Assembly (NCBI RefSeq): GCF_002127325.2
Contig: NC_035435.2
Coordinates: forward strand, 114,704,371-114,768,370
DNA from: Helianthus annuus
Taxonomy: Eukaryota > Streptophyta > Magnoliopsida > Asterales > Asteraceae
Length of the DNA: 64,000 nucleotides
Direction of reading: 5' to 3'
Shown here: piece by piece, positions 22,801 to 34,833 of the stretch
Numbering within the stretch: the stretch's first letter is position 1
How the letters are laid out: each line of letters starts with the position of its first letter
Translations under genes and position numbers: made by a program
The notes under the pieces: model-generated
What the model was told of the DNA's origin: nothing
The model's input: only the letters and a program-made list of their open reading frames with translations
The model's database searches: none

Positions 22801-24533
22801 CGACTTGGAATTAGGCGCGGTGGTATTTGCGTTGAAGATCTGGCGACATTAGTTGTATGGCACGCGGTGTACAATCTTCACTGATCATAAGAGCCTGCAG
22901 CACATATTTGACCAAAAGGAGCTTAACATGAGGCAAAGACGTTGGGTAGAACTGTTGAACGACTACGATTGTGAGATCAAGTATCATCCAGGGAAGGCGA
23001 ATGTGGTCGCCGATGCCCTAAGTCGGAAGGAAAGGATCAAGCCCATAAGGGTTAGGGCTTTGGAAATGATTGTCCAGACAGACCTCTCATTGCGCATTCG
23101 CGCCGCGCAGAGAGAAGCTCTGAAAGAAAGGAATACTGAGGATGAGTATCTCTGTGGGATGGAGAAGCAGTTGGTACCAAATGAGGAAGGAACTTTATGC
23201 TTCATGAAACGAATTTGGGTTCCTTTGTTTGGTGGATTGAGAAAGGTTATTTTCGATGAGGCTCACAAGTCACGATACTCGATTCATCCAGGAGCGGATA
23301 AAATGTACCAAGATCTTACGGATTTCTATTGGTGGCCAAGGATGAAAGGCGATGCTGCAATATATGTTAGCAAATGTTTAACGTGCGCCAAGGGGTAAAG
23401 GTCGAATATCAAAAGCCTTCAGGTCTTCTACAGCAACCTGAAATACCCAAATGGAAATGGGAACAGATTTCAACGGATTCATAACGAAACCGCCAACGAC
23501 GCCCAAAGGCCACGATACAATTTGGGTAATAGTAGACCGTTTAACGAAATTTGCACTTCTTGCCAATCCGGGAAAAAGACAACACGAGTAAACTAGGTGA
23601 GATATACATGGGGGAGATCGTTGCACGACATGGAGTGCCTCTCTCAATCATCTCTGATAGATATGGGAGATTCGTGTCAAGGGTTTGGCAATCCTTTCAA
23701 GAAGCATTTGGTTCTCAGTTGAATCTAAGTACAGCGTTTCACCCGCAAACTGACGGACAGAGTGAACGAACAATTCAGATGTTAGAAGACATGCTGCGAG
23801 CTTGCGTAATGGATTTAGGTGGAAGTTGGGACACTCACCTACCATTGGTTGAGTTTTCATACAACAACAGTTACCATGCAAGTATTCAAGCCGCACCGTT
23901 TGAAGCTCTCTATGGACACAAATGTCGATCACCGATTTGTTGGGCTGACGCGGGTGATAGACAACTAGTTAGTCCAGAGTTAGTTCAAGAAACGACAGAC
24001 AAGATTGCACAGATCCGAGAACGCATCAAAGCGGCTCGTGTCAAAAGTGTTATGCGGACCGAAGGAGGAAACCTCTGGAATTTGAGGTAGGAGATATGGT
24101 TTTATTGAAGGTTTCACCCTAAAAGGGTGTGGCACGCTTTGGGAAGCGTGGGAAGTTGAATCCACGTTACATTGGCCCATTCAGAATTCTACAAAGGATT
24201 GGGCTTGTAGCATACAAGTTGGACCTACCTGCTGAACTTAATGGCGTTCATGATACATTCCGTGTATCAAATTTGAAAAAGAGTCCAACACAAGAGACAG
24301 TTGTCATTCCTGCCGACGAAGTTCATATCGACGACACGCTCCACTTTATTGAAGAACCCGTCAAGGTTACTGATTGGAAGGTTAACAAAACACGCAGGAG
24401 TAGTGTCAAGCTCGTCAAAGTTCGATGGAATGCAAGACACGGCCCAGAATTCACGTGGGAACGTGAGGATCGTATGAAGGAGATATACCCACATTTGTTT
24501 CCCAAGACCCCTGCAACTAGAAGCAGAACCTAA
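19852..24533 (+). pseudogene. Element C gag-pol (broken), chromovirus type
   Basis: Gag starts at 19852 (MPPRRDARMPTTEAEL). A 92-bp intron-like stretch follows, then the gag core from [12 protein letters not shown]. Zinc knuckles: [14 protein letters not shown] is intact, while [14 protein letters not shown] has Asn in place of His. Protease [10 protein letters not shown] is near 21240-21270. RT extends from about 21800 ([13 protein letters not shown], then [10 protein letters not shown]). RNase H begins at [12 protein letters not shown], followed by the integrase HHCC finger ([11 protein letters not shown] to CLTC), the integrase core ([11 protein letters not shown]) and a chromodomain-like end (VKVRWNARHGPEFTWE, YPHLF). 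Breaks: TGA 22488-22490, shift near 22535, TAG 22850-22852, shifts near 23393, 23479, 23550 and 24047, TAA 24120-24122. It is dead as an autonomous element. Confidence 0.92.
20000..20091 (+). other. Likely intron in element C gag
   Basis: GT (20000) to AG (20091), 92 bp, phase 1. It contains an in-frame stop (TAG near 20047) and separates the gag N-terminus (NPPNG) from the conserved CTYK block. Joining the two sides gives one open frame. Confidence 0.65.
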
Positions 24534-24555
24534 AATTTCGGGACGAAATTTTCTT

Positions 24556-24568
24556 AAAGGGGGGAGAA
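24556..24568 (+). other. Polypurine tract of element C
   Basis: AAAGGGGGGAGAA immediately before the 3' LTR, 23 bases after the pol stop. Confidence 0.9.
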
Positions 24569-27500
24569 TGTGACAACCCTCACAATCACAGGTATCCGTA
24601 CTATTAATTAATATTTATTTTGTGCTTAATGACTGTGCTTGATTACAACTGTGATTAAACTGCTTTCTGATTTCTGTTACATACATACATATGCATCACA
24701 TTCATATTGTCACTCCATTTATTTCACACAAACTTTAGTGACGAACTTGATGCACAAAGCACAATTAGCACAGAGAGCGGATAACCCAGAAAACATGCTG
24801 ACAATGCCAGCACCTAGACAGACAATGTTTTTGAGGCCAGTATGAGCCAGAGACAGGGTACTACACTAGTAGGGAGTGTAGGGAAGTGAGGACCATAAAA
24901 CTGCGTCACTAGGTGATAGTTATAGTGTCGGGAAGTGCCTAAAGCACACTCTAAATGCAGAATTCTGCACTTAATAACAAAATTCAGCATTTAATTATGC
25001 TAGTAATGTGCAAAAACTTGACAAAATGGTCCTGTATACTTTCCAAAGTGTCGGGAATTAATTGTGACACAAAAAGTAATATAAAAGACACATTACGGAT
25101 TAATTAAGCACTTTAACGGAACAACACCCAACCGAACAACCGGACATTACCCGAAACACAAAAATATTGTTAAACATATTGTTTTTATTTTTTTTGAGCT
25201 AGTTAGGGTCCCCGAACACCCTAACACACTATATATTTAATAACACACCATAAAGCACTAACTAACTATTTGTTCCCAACCAAATCACTAACTAAATACT
25301 TGAAACCCAACCCTATACCCCCCCTTGGCGATGGTTACCATGGGTGTCCCCACCCATGGATTTGTTTCAATATTAAAATGGATCATGTTGCTAGATTAGA
25401 GACATGTTACCCATAAGACAATGGTATGTTGAAGTCTATAAGTATTACCCACAAGTCCACCTTTCTCTCACTTCTCAACACACACTTCACTCAAACACTC
25501 TCCTTCCTCTCTTTGCTTGTTTCGGCCGAACATAAGGAGCACCACCATCACCATCATTTAAGCTCTTTCATGCAATCTCTAGTGATCCAAAGGTGTTAGA
25601 GATCATACAACTAAGCTCGGTGTGTTCGGAAGCTCAAGGACCTCTCTCATCTTCTTTTATCCACCACTTTTCATCACTTGAACTCCCCTAGCCTTGAGCT
25701 AGTGGTAAGAACTTAGATCCTTGCATTTTACATGTTGTTTAAGTGGTTAATGAAGTATAATGATCAAAACGTTAAGAACCCTAATGAATCTTATGAAGAA
25801 GTCTTGAACATAAACTAACTTGGTGATAAAGTATGGTTAAAATGATGAAGAAATCATGATATTCATATGTTGTGATGCTTGTTGATTATTGTTTTCTAGT
25901 AGAAATGATATGGATCATCATATGGTCTTGCTAGATCATGATTAAAAACATGATCTAGCAAGATGAGAAAATAGAAATGTTGTACGATGATGGAATCATC
26001 CACACATAAACTATGAACTTGAATGAATGAATGTTTTCCTGAAAAATAAAGATCAAAGTAGGTTATAATCTTGTAGATCTAAAGATCCATGAGTGGTTTT
26101 TCGAAAGAACCAAATGAAAAATATGAGTTTCCTTAAAACTTGAATCTTACATAAACTAACCTCATTTTTTGTGGATAAACAAGTGTAGGAACACTTGTGT
26201 AATAAGAAAATTTCACAAAGAAATATTTTTAGAAAATATGATTGGAAGTTGTGAACACTTAAACTCTATAAAAATAAAGTTTTAAAGAACTAATCACATT
26301 TTTAAAGGTAACAAGACTTACTAAGTATGCTAGTAAGTTACTACATACTTTTATAAATTTTCAAGTTCATAAGTTTATAGTTTATGCTTGATTTTGACAA
26401 GTTTGGTAAATAAAGATTGTATGTTGTTGATTGAGAATTGTTTGAATGAATTTTCGAAAAGAAAATGATATGCTAGTAAGCATGGACGCCTCCATTTACA
26501 AAGGAAACTCTAGCGAAATTTTTCTAAAATTCCAACACTTAGAAAATATTTTTCTAGTGTTTACAAACATATTTTTAACCTTGTTTTCAAAATAAACTTC
26601 GCCATGATTTTTATTTCAAGAATACTAAGTACCGGAGGTTGATTTTTGTAAATAAAATTTGATAAATATATATTTAGAATATATATTTTATACTAAAACT
26701 CTTGTGTGATTATTTGTTTATTTTGCGAACTAGTTATATTATTTTTATGGTAAAAATAATATAACTTTTTGTATACCATGAAATTTCGACTCCAAAATAA
26801 TACCAAAACTCTCACAAAATAAATATTTAAGTTACGCAATTATTATTGCAATACGAAACGTTAAAACGTAACTTATGTAATTTTTCAGAAAATACTTTTA
26901 CACGTATATTTTGGGTAAAATATTATTTTGGAAAATTTATGAAGTCAAATATAATATTTTTGGGAAAAATATATATATTTGAATTAAGATGTTTTAGACA
27001 AGTAATTTAAATATATTTTTCTAAGTGGGACTTAAAATATAATTTTCGGAATTACAAGTGTACATGTATAAATACCCCCATCCTTGGGAAGGGAATACAC
27101 ATATAAAATACTTGAGAAGTGTGGATAAGAAATAGTTGCCTAACTATTTTTCCTAAAAACAAAAGTTAAGTTAAAATAATCATTATTATTTTAACAAGTA
27201 GTCACAAACTTGGGATAATATCAAAGTAACGTAACTCAAAACACTAAACCCTGAATCAAGGCACCACCCATTCGTCTAAGAGACATTAGTACATGTAGGT
27301 CGTCGCGTAGCAGACTGAGTTTGGATTGACGATTCTATTCAGGAGACGCACTTCTGTGAGTTCATGCCCCCCTTTTCTCTTAATTGTTTTCAGTTTTATA
27401 CTTCGGGGGAGAAATACATGTTACAAATTATTATAGACATTTATTTACATGGTATGGTTATCGTAGGGAGGGTTTTTACTACTAGATCATGTGAGGGGTG

Positions 27501-28180
27501 GGTACAACACTTAAGGCCATCAATCCACGTTGTTAGGACCGAGGGAAATGAGTGATAGATCTATTTGGGTGTAGCGAGCCCACACCCATGAGGCCGGGGC
27601 GGCCCATAGAGGTGACTGTGTCTTACAGCCGAAGCCCGGTAACAAATTTGCTAGGTTTGAGTCTTCCTGCACCTTTTCACACATACCAGTGGCTTTACAA
27701 CCCATTGGTGATCTCTTTTTCCTTATTGCTACATACCAGGGACTTTTACTCATACTTTGAAGGTTTACACATACTCACTTTACATGAACTCGCTCAACTT
27801 TTGTTGATTTTTCAAACTACATGTATTTCAGGAAATTAATGGATCTGGTGAAGTGTGCAATTGTGTCAAGCTGCGTAGTGAATAATGATGTCATCCAGGT
27901 TTAGGAGGTGTAACCCTTACCTGGACGGGTTACATGTCTTTAAACCACGTTTTTATTTAAGTCTTTTGTTGTGTCATGTGAACACGCTTTAATCATGTCA
28001 TGGTTGTAACTTGTTCTATATGTCGACGTTTTAAACAATGATGTTGTGGTAACTTTAAACTTAATGAAAGGATGATCATCATGTGTTTTATTTTCATATA
28101 GCATTGTTATGATTGTTGCTATGGTATTAAGAAGTCACACCAAATTAAACCCACGCTTTCGCAAAAGCCAGGGTGTGACA
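24569..28180 (+). mobile_element. Element C 3' LTR
   Basis: 3612 bp, uninterrupted copy of the 5' LTR, TGTGACAACC to GGGTGTGACA, followed by the target duplicate gtatc. No gene. It carries the 15-bp hairpin (25926-25963) and TATAAATA (27067-27074). Confidence 0.95.
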
Positions 28181-28185
28181 GTATC

Positions 28186-31100
28186 ACCATTTCTGTTGGG
28201 ATCACTGCTTCTGCTCCAAATACTAAGGAGAATGGAGTTTGACCAGTTGCATTCTTTATTGTTGTTCTATCAGCCCACAAGACAAAGGGTAATTCTTCTG
28301 CGCATCTTCCTTCTTAGCTCCTAGTCTCTTCTTCAAGTTGTTGACAATTATCTTGTTCAAGGATTCTGCTTGTCCATTTGCTTGAGGATGTACTGGAGTA
28401 GATGTGATCATTTTGATTCCCCAGCTCTTGTAAAAGTCAGTAGTCCTCTTACTTATAAACTGAGAACCATTGTCACAAATTATCTCGGCTGGTACCCCAA
28501 ACTTGGTCAGGATATTCCTTTTTATGAAGGATACCACTTCTTGGTCTCTAACTTGGACAAATGCTTCAGCTTCAACCCATTTAGAAAAATAGTCAGTCAT
28601 TGCCAGCATACAGACTTTTCCTCCTGGAGCTTTTGGCAATTTTCCTACTATGTCCATCCCCTACTTCATGAATGGCCAAGGAGAAGCAATAGGATAAAGT
28701 GGTTCAGCAGGTTGATGTAATATGTTATTATGCCTTTGACATGTGTCACATCTTCGAGCATATTCTGCAGCATCTTTCTTCATCGTCGACCAATAATATC
28801 TTGTTCTTAATACCTTTGAAAATAAGGATCTGCCCCTAGTGTGGTTACCACAATCCCCTTCGTGTATATCCTGAAGCACTTCTTTAGTTTTAGGATCCTC
28901 CAAGCACTTCAGGTATGATCCTGCAAGAGATTTCTTGTACAAAATATCATTTATAATAGTGAATCGTGATACCTTCATTCTAAAGGCCTTAGGATTTTCA
29001 TCCTTTGGGATGTGTCCTTCCTTAAGATATTTCATGATTGGAGCCGTCCAGGACTTAGGATCCTCATCAGGATCATGATCAGGATCCTGAATGCTTGTTA
29101 CCTCCTTATCTTGAGTCTTGAAAAGATCCACAGCAGGATGTAGGATGTGAAGTATTGGTATTTGGGTTCCTTCAGGTATCCTGACTGATGATCCTAGGTT
29201 CGCCAAGGCATCTGCTTCAGCATTATCCTCTCTCGGTACCTGTTCAAGTGTAAAAACATCGAAATATCCTGCTAATTTTTTGAGAATTTCGAGATACTCG
29301 ATTAACTTCTCACCTTTAACTGCATAGGTTCCATTAAAATGATTAGTAATTAACAAGGAATCAACATATACTTGCAAACTCTTAATATTCATATTTCTAG
29401 CCAACTCTAATCCTGCGATCAAAGCTTCATATTCTGCTTCATTATTAGTGGCAGGAAATTCACATCTAATAGCCTGGGGTAATATGTGCCCTTGTGGCGA
29501 TTTTAGTAGTATATCCAATCCTATACCTCTAACATTAGATGCACCATCAGTATATAATGTCCAGGATTCTGAGGTTTCTCCTAGTTGTTGAACTTCTAGG
29601 TTTACTTCATTTTGAATATCACTACTGAAATCAGCCACAAAGTCAGCTAGAGCCTGAGACTTTATGGCATTTCTAGGTTCATATACTAGATCATAGGCAC
29701 TTAATTTTACTGACCATTTAGCCATTCTACCTAACATCTCAGGTTTCCTAAGCACATTTTTAACAGGATAATTGGTTTTAACATGAATCCTATGCGTTTC
29801 GAAATAATGTCTAAGTTTTGTTGATGCCATAACTAGGGCTAATATTAATTTTTCTAAATGAGAATATCTAGTTTCAGCATCTACTAAACTTTTACTAACA
29901 TAATAGACAGGATACTGCTGACCTTCATGATCCTTTACAAGGACATCACTTACTGCATTCCCTCACACTGCAAGATACAGGGATAATGGTTCACCATCCT
30001 CAGGCTTCATCAATAGGGGTGCAGTTGAAAGATACTGCTTCAAATCCTGCAAGGCTACTTCATGCTTCTCTACCCATTCGAATTTCTTATTCTTCTTCAG
30101 GATATCATAAAATTCCTTGCATTTTTTCGAGGATCTTGAGATAAATCTGTTTAGTGCTGCTACTCGTCCGATCAGTCTTTTTACATCTTTCATGTTGGAA
30201 GGTGACTTGATATCCAAAATAGCTTTGATCTGTTCTGGGCTTACTTCTATCCCTCTTTTAGTCACCATATATCCTAAAAACTTTCCTGCCCCCACTCCAA
30301 AATGGCACTTGGCAGGATTTAGCTTCATGTTATATTGATCCAGAATATCAAATGTTTCCAAAATATCCTGGAGGTGATCCTCAGCCTTCTTAGATTTTAC
30401 TACCATGTCACCGATGTATACCTCCATGGTGTCCCCCAGCTTGTCTTTGAACATCATGTTCACCAATCTTTGATACGTTGCACCTGCATTTTTCAAACCA
30501 AAGGGCATAGCAGTATGACAATAAATACGTGTTGGTGTCATGAAAGCAGTAACCTCTTGGTCCGAAGGTTCCATTTAGATTTGTTGGAATCCTAAGGATG
30601 CATCCATGAAGGTTAACATCTCGTGGCCAGCAGTAGCATCCACCATTGAATCAATATGAGGTAGAGGAAATGGGTCCTTGGGACAAGCTTTGTTCAAGTC
30701 TGCGTAATCCACACAGACTCACCATTTCCCGTTTTCTTTTGCACCACAACTACATTTGCCAGCCATTTGGGAAATTTCACTTCCCTAATCATCTTGCTCA
30801 TTAATAATCTTTCAACTTCTTCCTGAATGATTGTGATCCGCTCTGGAGCAAACTTCCTTCGTTTCTGTTGGACAGGCTTGAAAGACCTATCAATTCCGAG
30901 CTTGTGAGTTATAATATCCTTGGAAATACATGTCATATCCTCGTGCTTCCACGCAAATGTTGACATCCTGCATTTCAAAAAGTTAGTCAATTGATCCTCA
31001 ATATCCTGAGTGATATTGGTTCCAACGAGCACCGAGATATCTGGATTATCCTGATCCAGGATAATTTTCTTTACATCCGGCTCTGAAGCCTCCACGATAT

Positions 31101-31437
31101 CCTGGGCTCGCATCTTTAATTTCTATGCTGCATTAGGCTTGGTTGAGGATTTCATCGAGGATGAGTAACACTCCTTTGCCTCCTGTTGATCATTATCCAC
31201 CTTGACAACCCCCCATGGAGTAGGGATCTTGATGCATTGATGATAGGTTGACGACACAGCTTTCATATCATGGATCCAAGACCGACCCAATATAATATTA
31301 TAGCAGGATAGGGAGTCCATCACACAAAAGCATTGCATTGAGTTGACCCCTTCAACAGTATCCCCTTCAACATATACTGGTAACTTTATCTCTCCCACAG
31401 TATTCCTAGCCTCTCCACTGAATCCAACAAGTACAGT
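28186..31437 (-). pseudogene. Element B pol (broken): protease, RT, RNase H, integrase
   Basis: Minus-strand order: a retropepsin-like region in 31437-31123 (NIILGRSWIHDMKA is the C-terminal protease block); RT N-terminal part 31113-30694; RT core 30574-29963 (MPFGLKNAGATYQRLVN; the catalytic aspartate pair is altered to YIGDMVV, where YIDD is usual); RNase H within 29830-28900 (LYTDGASNVRGIGL, NNEAEYEALIAGL); integrase zinc finger CDTCQRH; integrase core 28657-28256 (DNGSQFISK, HPQANGQAES). The RNase H is of the plant Tat type with a downstream integrase. Breaks: TAG 31123-31125, shift near 30716, TAA 30575-30577, TGA 29963-29965, TAG 28661-28663, shift near 28300. The integrase is then cut at 28186 by element C. 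Confidence 0.9.
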
Positions 31438-32455
31438 TGTCACGGCCCCCGCCCCGGTTTTACCCGGTCAAGGAGCCGCGGGACAGAAACCCGTGGTATT
31501 TAAGTTTACAGCGGAAGTCTAGCAGGATTGTTTAAACTTGAAAATGCCCGATTATTTTATTTCATAATTTGGGACGGACCCCGTAATTTACAATAGAGAA
31601 ATTTCACGAGGAAATTCCCTGTTTTACAAAACATGTTTATTTATTTAACTGAGCCACTACTTCAAGCTTTGTTTGTGCTCCGTAGCACTTTTCCTTCCTT
31701 CACAGTAGGTCACCTGAAACATGTTTTAAAATATTTTTGTCAGCAGGGAAATACTGGTGGGTCACTAAAATTTGATAAAACGACACATAGCTATTAATTA
31801 CAGCATAAGAGCGATTACAATGGCTTTTATCTTATTTTTATCTGGCGCCGTGCCACCTCCTGGTGATGATGGTCATACCATTATTGGGTCCTTTCACCCA
31901 AGTAGTGATGATTATCACTGTTAGGATTTATTAGCCTAACCGTGAGAAATTAGTAATGTGCACAATACCCCACTTGCCAGTGATTTAAGATAACCACGAC
32001 TTAATCCCTGTAATTATAACTCTTAAAAGTAATTTGAGATTTAGTAAAACCATTGATAAAAAGAGAATGACTCACATTGCAAGTTTAAACGGGCATAGTT
32101 TAGCCTACTAATATGCCTGATAACCTAATTTAAACAACAATGCACATGAACTAGGTCAGTAACTAATACAGCATTTACGATAACTCACGAGATTAAAACC
32201 TTCACAACAAATGACAAAGTGCAACACTTAAACATCCATCGAATTCACGACGAATGACAAAGTATAGCCCTAATGTGGGCAGCACTTAAACATCCATCGG
32301 ATAGTTTTAATCGATCGGACATTGAATCGTAGCAGCGATCGAGTTAATACCCTGTATCGTAGCAGCGTCTCCCTAATGAAAATTATGATTTTGAGCAGCA
32401 AACTTCGTTTTTGAAAGAAAATTTCGAGCACAGACGAAAGCCCATGCATTGCTCA

Positions 32456-32462
32456 ATTTATA
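32456..32462 (-). promoter_or_regulatory. TATA box of element D LTR
   Basis: TATAAAT on the minus strand, just 5' of a likely transcribed stretch and close to the first GC palindrome. Confidence 0.45.
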
Positions 32463-32480
32463 GCAAAAATTTGGGTTTTA

Positions 32481-32664
32481 CGCGGCCCGCGTAAACCCTC
32501 ATAATAACTTACGCGGCCCGCGAGGGCGACCTAGGCGTAGACTAGGGCTAGCGTGTCATCGGTAGGCCTGCCACGTGTGCGACACGTGGCCTGGGACGCT
32601 TATCCGGTCAACACCACTTTGACGCGGCCCGCGTATGCCTATGCTTACTCTTACGCGGCCCGCG
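32481..32664. repeat. Four CGCGGCCCGCG palindromes in element D LTR
   Basis: The 11-bp palindrome occurs at 32481, 32512, 32623 and 32654. The first two and the last two are each 31 bp apart. Related boxes with a 32-bp pair spacing occur in element F LTRs. Confidence 0.9.
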
Positions 32665-32770
32665 TGAAACCCAGAAATCTTGATTTCTTGGTTTTTCATG
32701 CACTTTAGGGTTTTAAGGGTCCGGGTTTTCACTTATGGGTCGTTTATGGACATTTTTGAAGGTCCTTACA

Positions 32771-32785
32771 TCCTCCCAACCTTAT
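32771..32785 (-). other. Polypurine tract of element D
   Basis: ATAAGGTTGGGAGGA on the minus strand, directly before the 3' LTR. Confidence 0.85.
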
Positions 32786-32807
32786 TTAAAATCTCATCCT
32801 CTAGATT

Positions 32808-33273
32808 TGTAAGTCCCCGTAACACGTGCGGGTCGTAACAGAATCGTCGATCCAACCTAGAGTGCGGAATCCCCTAGATTAGATTTCACAGAAAACTAGT
32901 AGAACACGAATCACTTCAAACCTGATCTTTATTGATTATCTTCGTAACGATTACAATCAATCAAGATCCTAATTCGTCCAAGCCTTTGTCTTTCACGAAT
33001 TCTCTCCAAGTGATTAAGGTGATTAGATGATTAACCTAAACCCTAATGCTAAGCTTTGTTTATATAGGACAAAGCTTTGCATGTGGGCTAGGTCTTGGGC
33101 TAGGCCCAATTCGCAAACCACTCCCCATATGTGGGTTTGGTTTGGCCCAATCACTCTTACTTCACTATTTACAAACTATTACAAAGCTAAACCCGCTAAC
33201 TGTTTATTGTTTTACTAATTACAAGATATCCAAAGACCAAATCTAATCTGTTGTCACAAAACATGCACCAACA
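32808..33273 (-). mobile_element. Element E 3' LTR
   Basis: 466 bp. It carries the TATA box (33059-33066, minus) inside the loop of a 9-bp inverted repeat, as in the 5' LTR. Short open frames here recur in the other LTR and are not genes. Confidence 0.93.
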
Positions 33274-33287
33274 AACTCCCCCTTGAC
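33274..33287 (-). other. Polypurine tract of element E, LTR-proximal
   Basis: GTCAAGGGGGAGTT on the minus strand, adjoining the 3' LTR. Two further G-rich tracts lie upstream at 33378-33390 (TTAGGGGGAGTC type) and 33768-33780 (ATAGGGGGAGAC type). Repeated tracts of this kind are a reported feature of Sireviruses. Confidence 0.8.
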
Positions 33288-34833
33288 AATAGCTTGCAAA
33301 GGTAACTTCAGTCTTCAGAATCTTCAAGTCTTTTGGTCTTTGGATAGCTTCAGCTTTAACAGCTTCTGTCAGCAACAGACTCCCCCTAAGCTGATGCATC
33401 CAATCACCAAATCTTCAAAACATTAGCGCTTGAGTAAACTCCTGTTCAGCATTTGAATAGCAATCTTCAACTCTTCAACTTTGTCTGCAATGTAGAAAGG
33501 AGGTCCTACCATGCATCCAAGCAAACTCTCATCTTCACAGCAACTCTTCCGCAACATACAGCTTCAATCTATATACTATAAAACAAACATCTCGAGAAAC
33601 CATAAGAAGTTTTCAACAAAAGTTGAACAAATTATTATTATTCAAGAGATTTTTTAAACTGTGTTACAGATTAAGCATTTTCCATTCAGCACCAACACGC
33701 ACAAATTTCAAACAAAACACCCTATAACCTGCTGATTTGAAAATTTTTTAACTCACTTACTAACACCGTCTCCCCCTATCAGTAACAATTCCTCCATGAA
33801 TAACAGTTTTCCGTACGTTAAGAATTTTAAACAGAAAAAGACACTATTTTTGTATTTTTGCATTTTCCTGAAAGCAAATAAATAACAAAAACAATAAACA
33901 CTCTATTTTTGTGAGAATCACCGGTAAGAAGATCATATCAGCAAAATCAAACTGTTTCACACAATTAGTTAATTCTTTATGTAATGTTTTAGTGAAAAGC
34001 AGTTCAAGACGATTACCAGTATGTTTGTCCATCTAAACAAAATGCATGAACATTTCAAGTACCATTACCGTATGATATGTTAAGGTAATTTTATTATACC
34101 GAAATACAAGCGTGTCCCACTTCAGGATGTACCCCCGCGATCAAGGTATGCACAAAGATTCATCGTAGTAGGTGAGTATACTGAATTTATCCATTTTGTT
34201 TTTCAACGATAGATAATTGGTGAACAGGTCAGTACTTCCGTACAGCAGAGAGACCAAAATATCTTATCGAGGGCTAAGACAGATACCATTTTTGGTACGA
34301 ATTGTGTATTTTGCACTTATTGAATGACTCTCTTTGAGAGCTCTTTCATTTTCAGGGTTTTGGCATATTTAGCTCTTTTAAGATATCCTGGGTGTGTCTA
34401 GGTCAGCATGTATCTGGATGCAGCAGAAGGACACCCATGATATCCCCGGATGAAATAACAGTATAAAGACCCAAAACTTCAGATTTTGGCAATCTATCAA
34501 CACAAGAATTAAGGTCATTAAACCATACACCACTGATGTGTTCCCCACTCATACTCAGTGCTTTTAGGTTTATATCACTTTGGTAAGTTGATTATTTCAT
34601 GCTTTTGCCTACTGGTACATCATATGATGAAGCTGCTATCACACTTAAGCAATGCTAGGTTCAATTTCAGTGTGACAGTCTAACTTGCTGATGTACTATC
34701 ATTTCTCCTTTTTCACACAGTGAAAACTCATTTTTGATTTTCTATTTTTTATGTTTTTTATTTTTCAATGTTTTTGTATTTTTGATTTTTGAGAAAGCAG
34801 TAAACTATTTACAAAATTCTTATGAAAAACCAG
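33288..34833 (-). other. Element E region between pol and 3' LTR, non-coding
   Basis: About 1.5 kb with no open frame of note on the minus strand, so the envelope-like ORF known from some Sireviruses is absent. It holds the two extra polypurine tracts (33378-33390 and 33768-33780). Confidence 0.7.

Larger units (their letters stand above)
6405..28180 (+). mobile_element. Element C: chromovirus-like Ty3/gypsy retrotransposon with nested element G
   Basis: LTRs of about 3.6 kb (5' 6405-17561 without the G insertion, 3' 24569-28180) start TGTGACAACC and end GGGTGTGACA. The 5-bp duplication gtatc occurs at 6400-6404 and 28181-28185 and matches a break in the element B integrase. Inside are a tRNA-iMet primer site, an array of hairpins, an extra ORF, gag-pol and a purine tract. 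Sampling about 390 bp of the LTR pair shows eight substitutions (near 2%), so C is older than its insertion G. Confidence 0.95.
2029..31437 (-). mobile_element. Element B: Tat-like Ty3/gypsy retrotransposon (interrupted)
   Basis: B lies on the minus strand. Its left (3') LTR is 2029-2773, followed by a tail with an antisense gene (3025-4773), hairpin modules, the pol C-terminus (6038-6399) and, after insertion C (6405-28180), the rest of pol (28181-31437). Element D then interrupts the protease gene at 31438. Gag and the 5' LTR must lie beyond the window. The two pol pieces join on either side of C: the integrase text just before 28181 and just after 6404 is continuous apart from the 5-bp duplication gtatc. 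The missing chromodomain and the antisense extra gene between pol and LTR fit the Tat lineage (Ogre, Grande and Retand type). The left LTR end at 2029 is inferred from the TG...CA ends. Confidence 0.85.
31438..32770 (-). mobile_element. Element D 3' LTR
   Basis: On the minus strand it starts TGTAAGGACC (32770) and ends GGGGGCCGTGACA (31438), 1333 bp. It contains TATAAAT (32456-32462, minus), four CGCGGCCCGCG palindromes and, in its second half, blocks homologous to the element G LTR. Confidence 0.9.

Noticed and set aside
31438..32770. Solo LTR
   Set aside because: A purine tract and a matching gypsy pol end, separated only by element E, follow it, so it is the 3' LTR of element D.
33027..33246. 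Small frames in the copia LTRs (also 42256-42474)
   Set aside because: LTR sequence, opposite to the element and across the TATA box.
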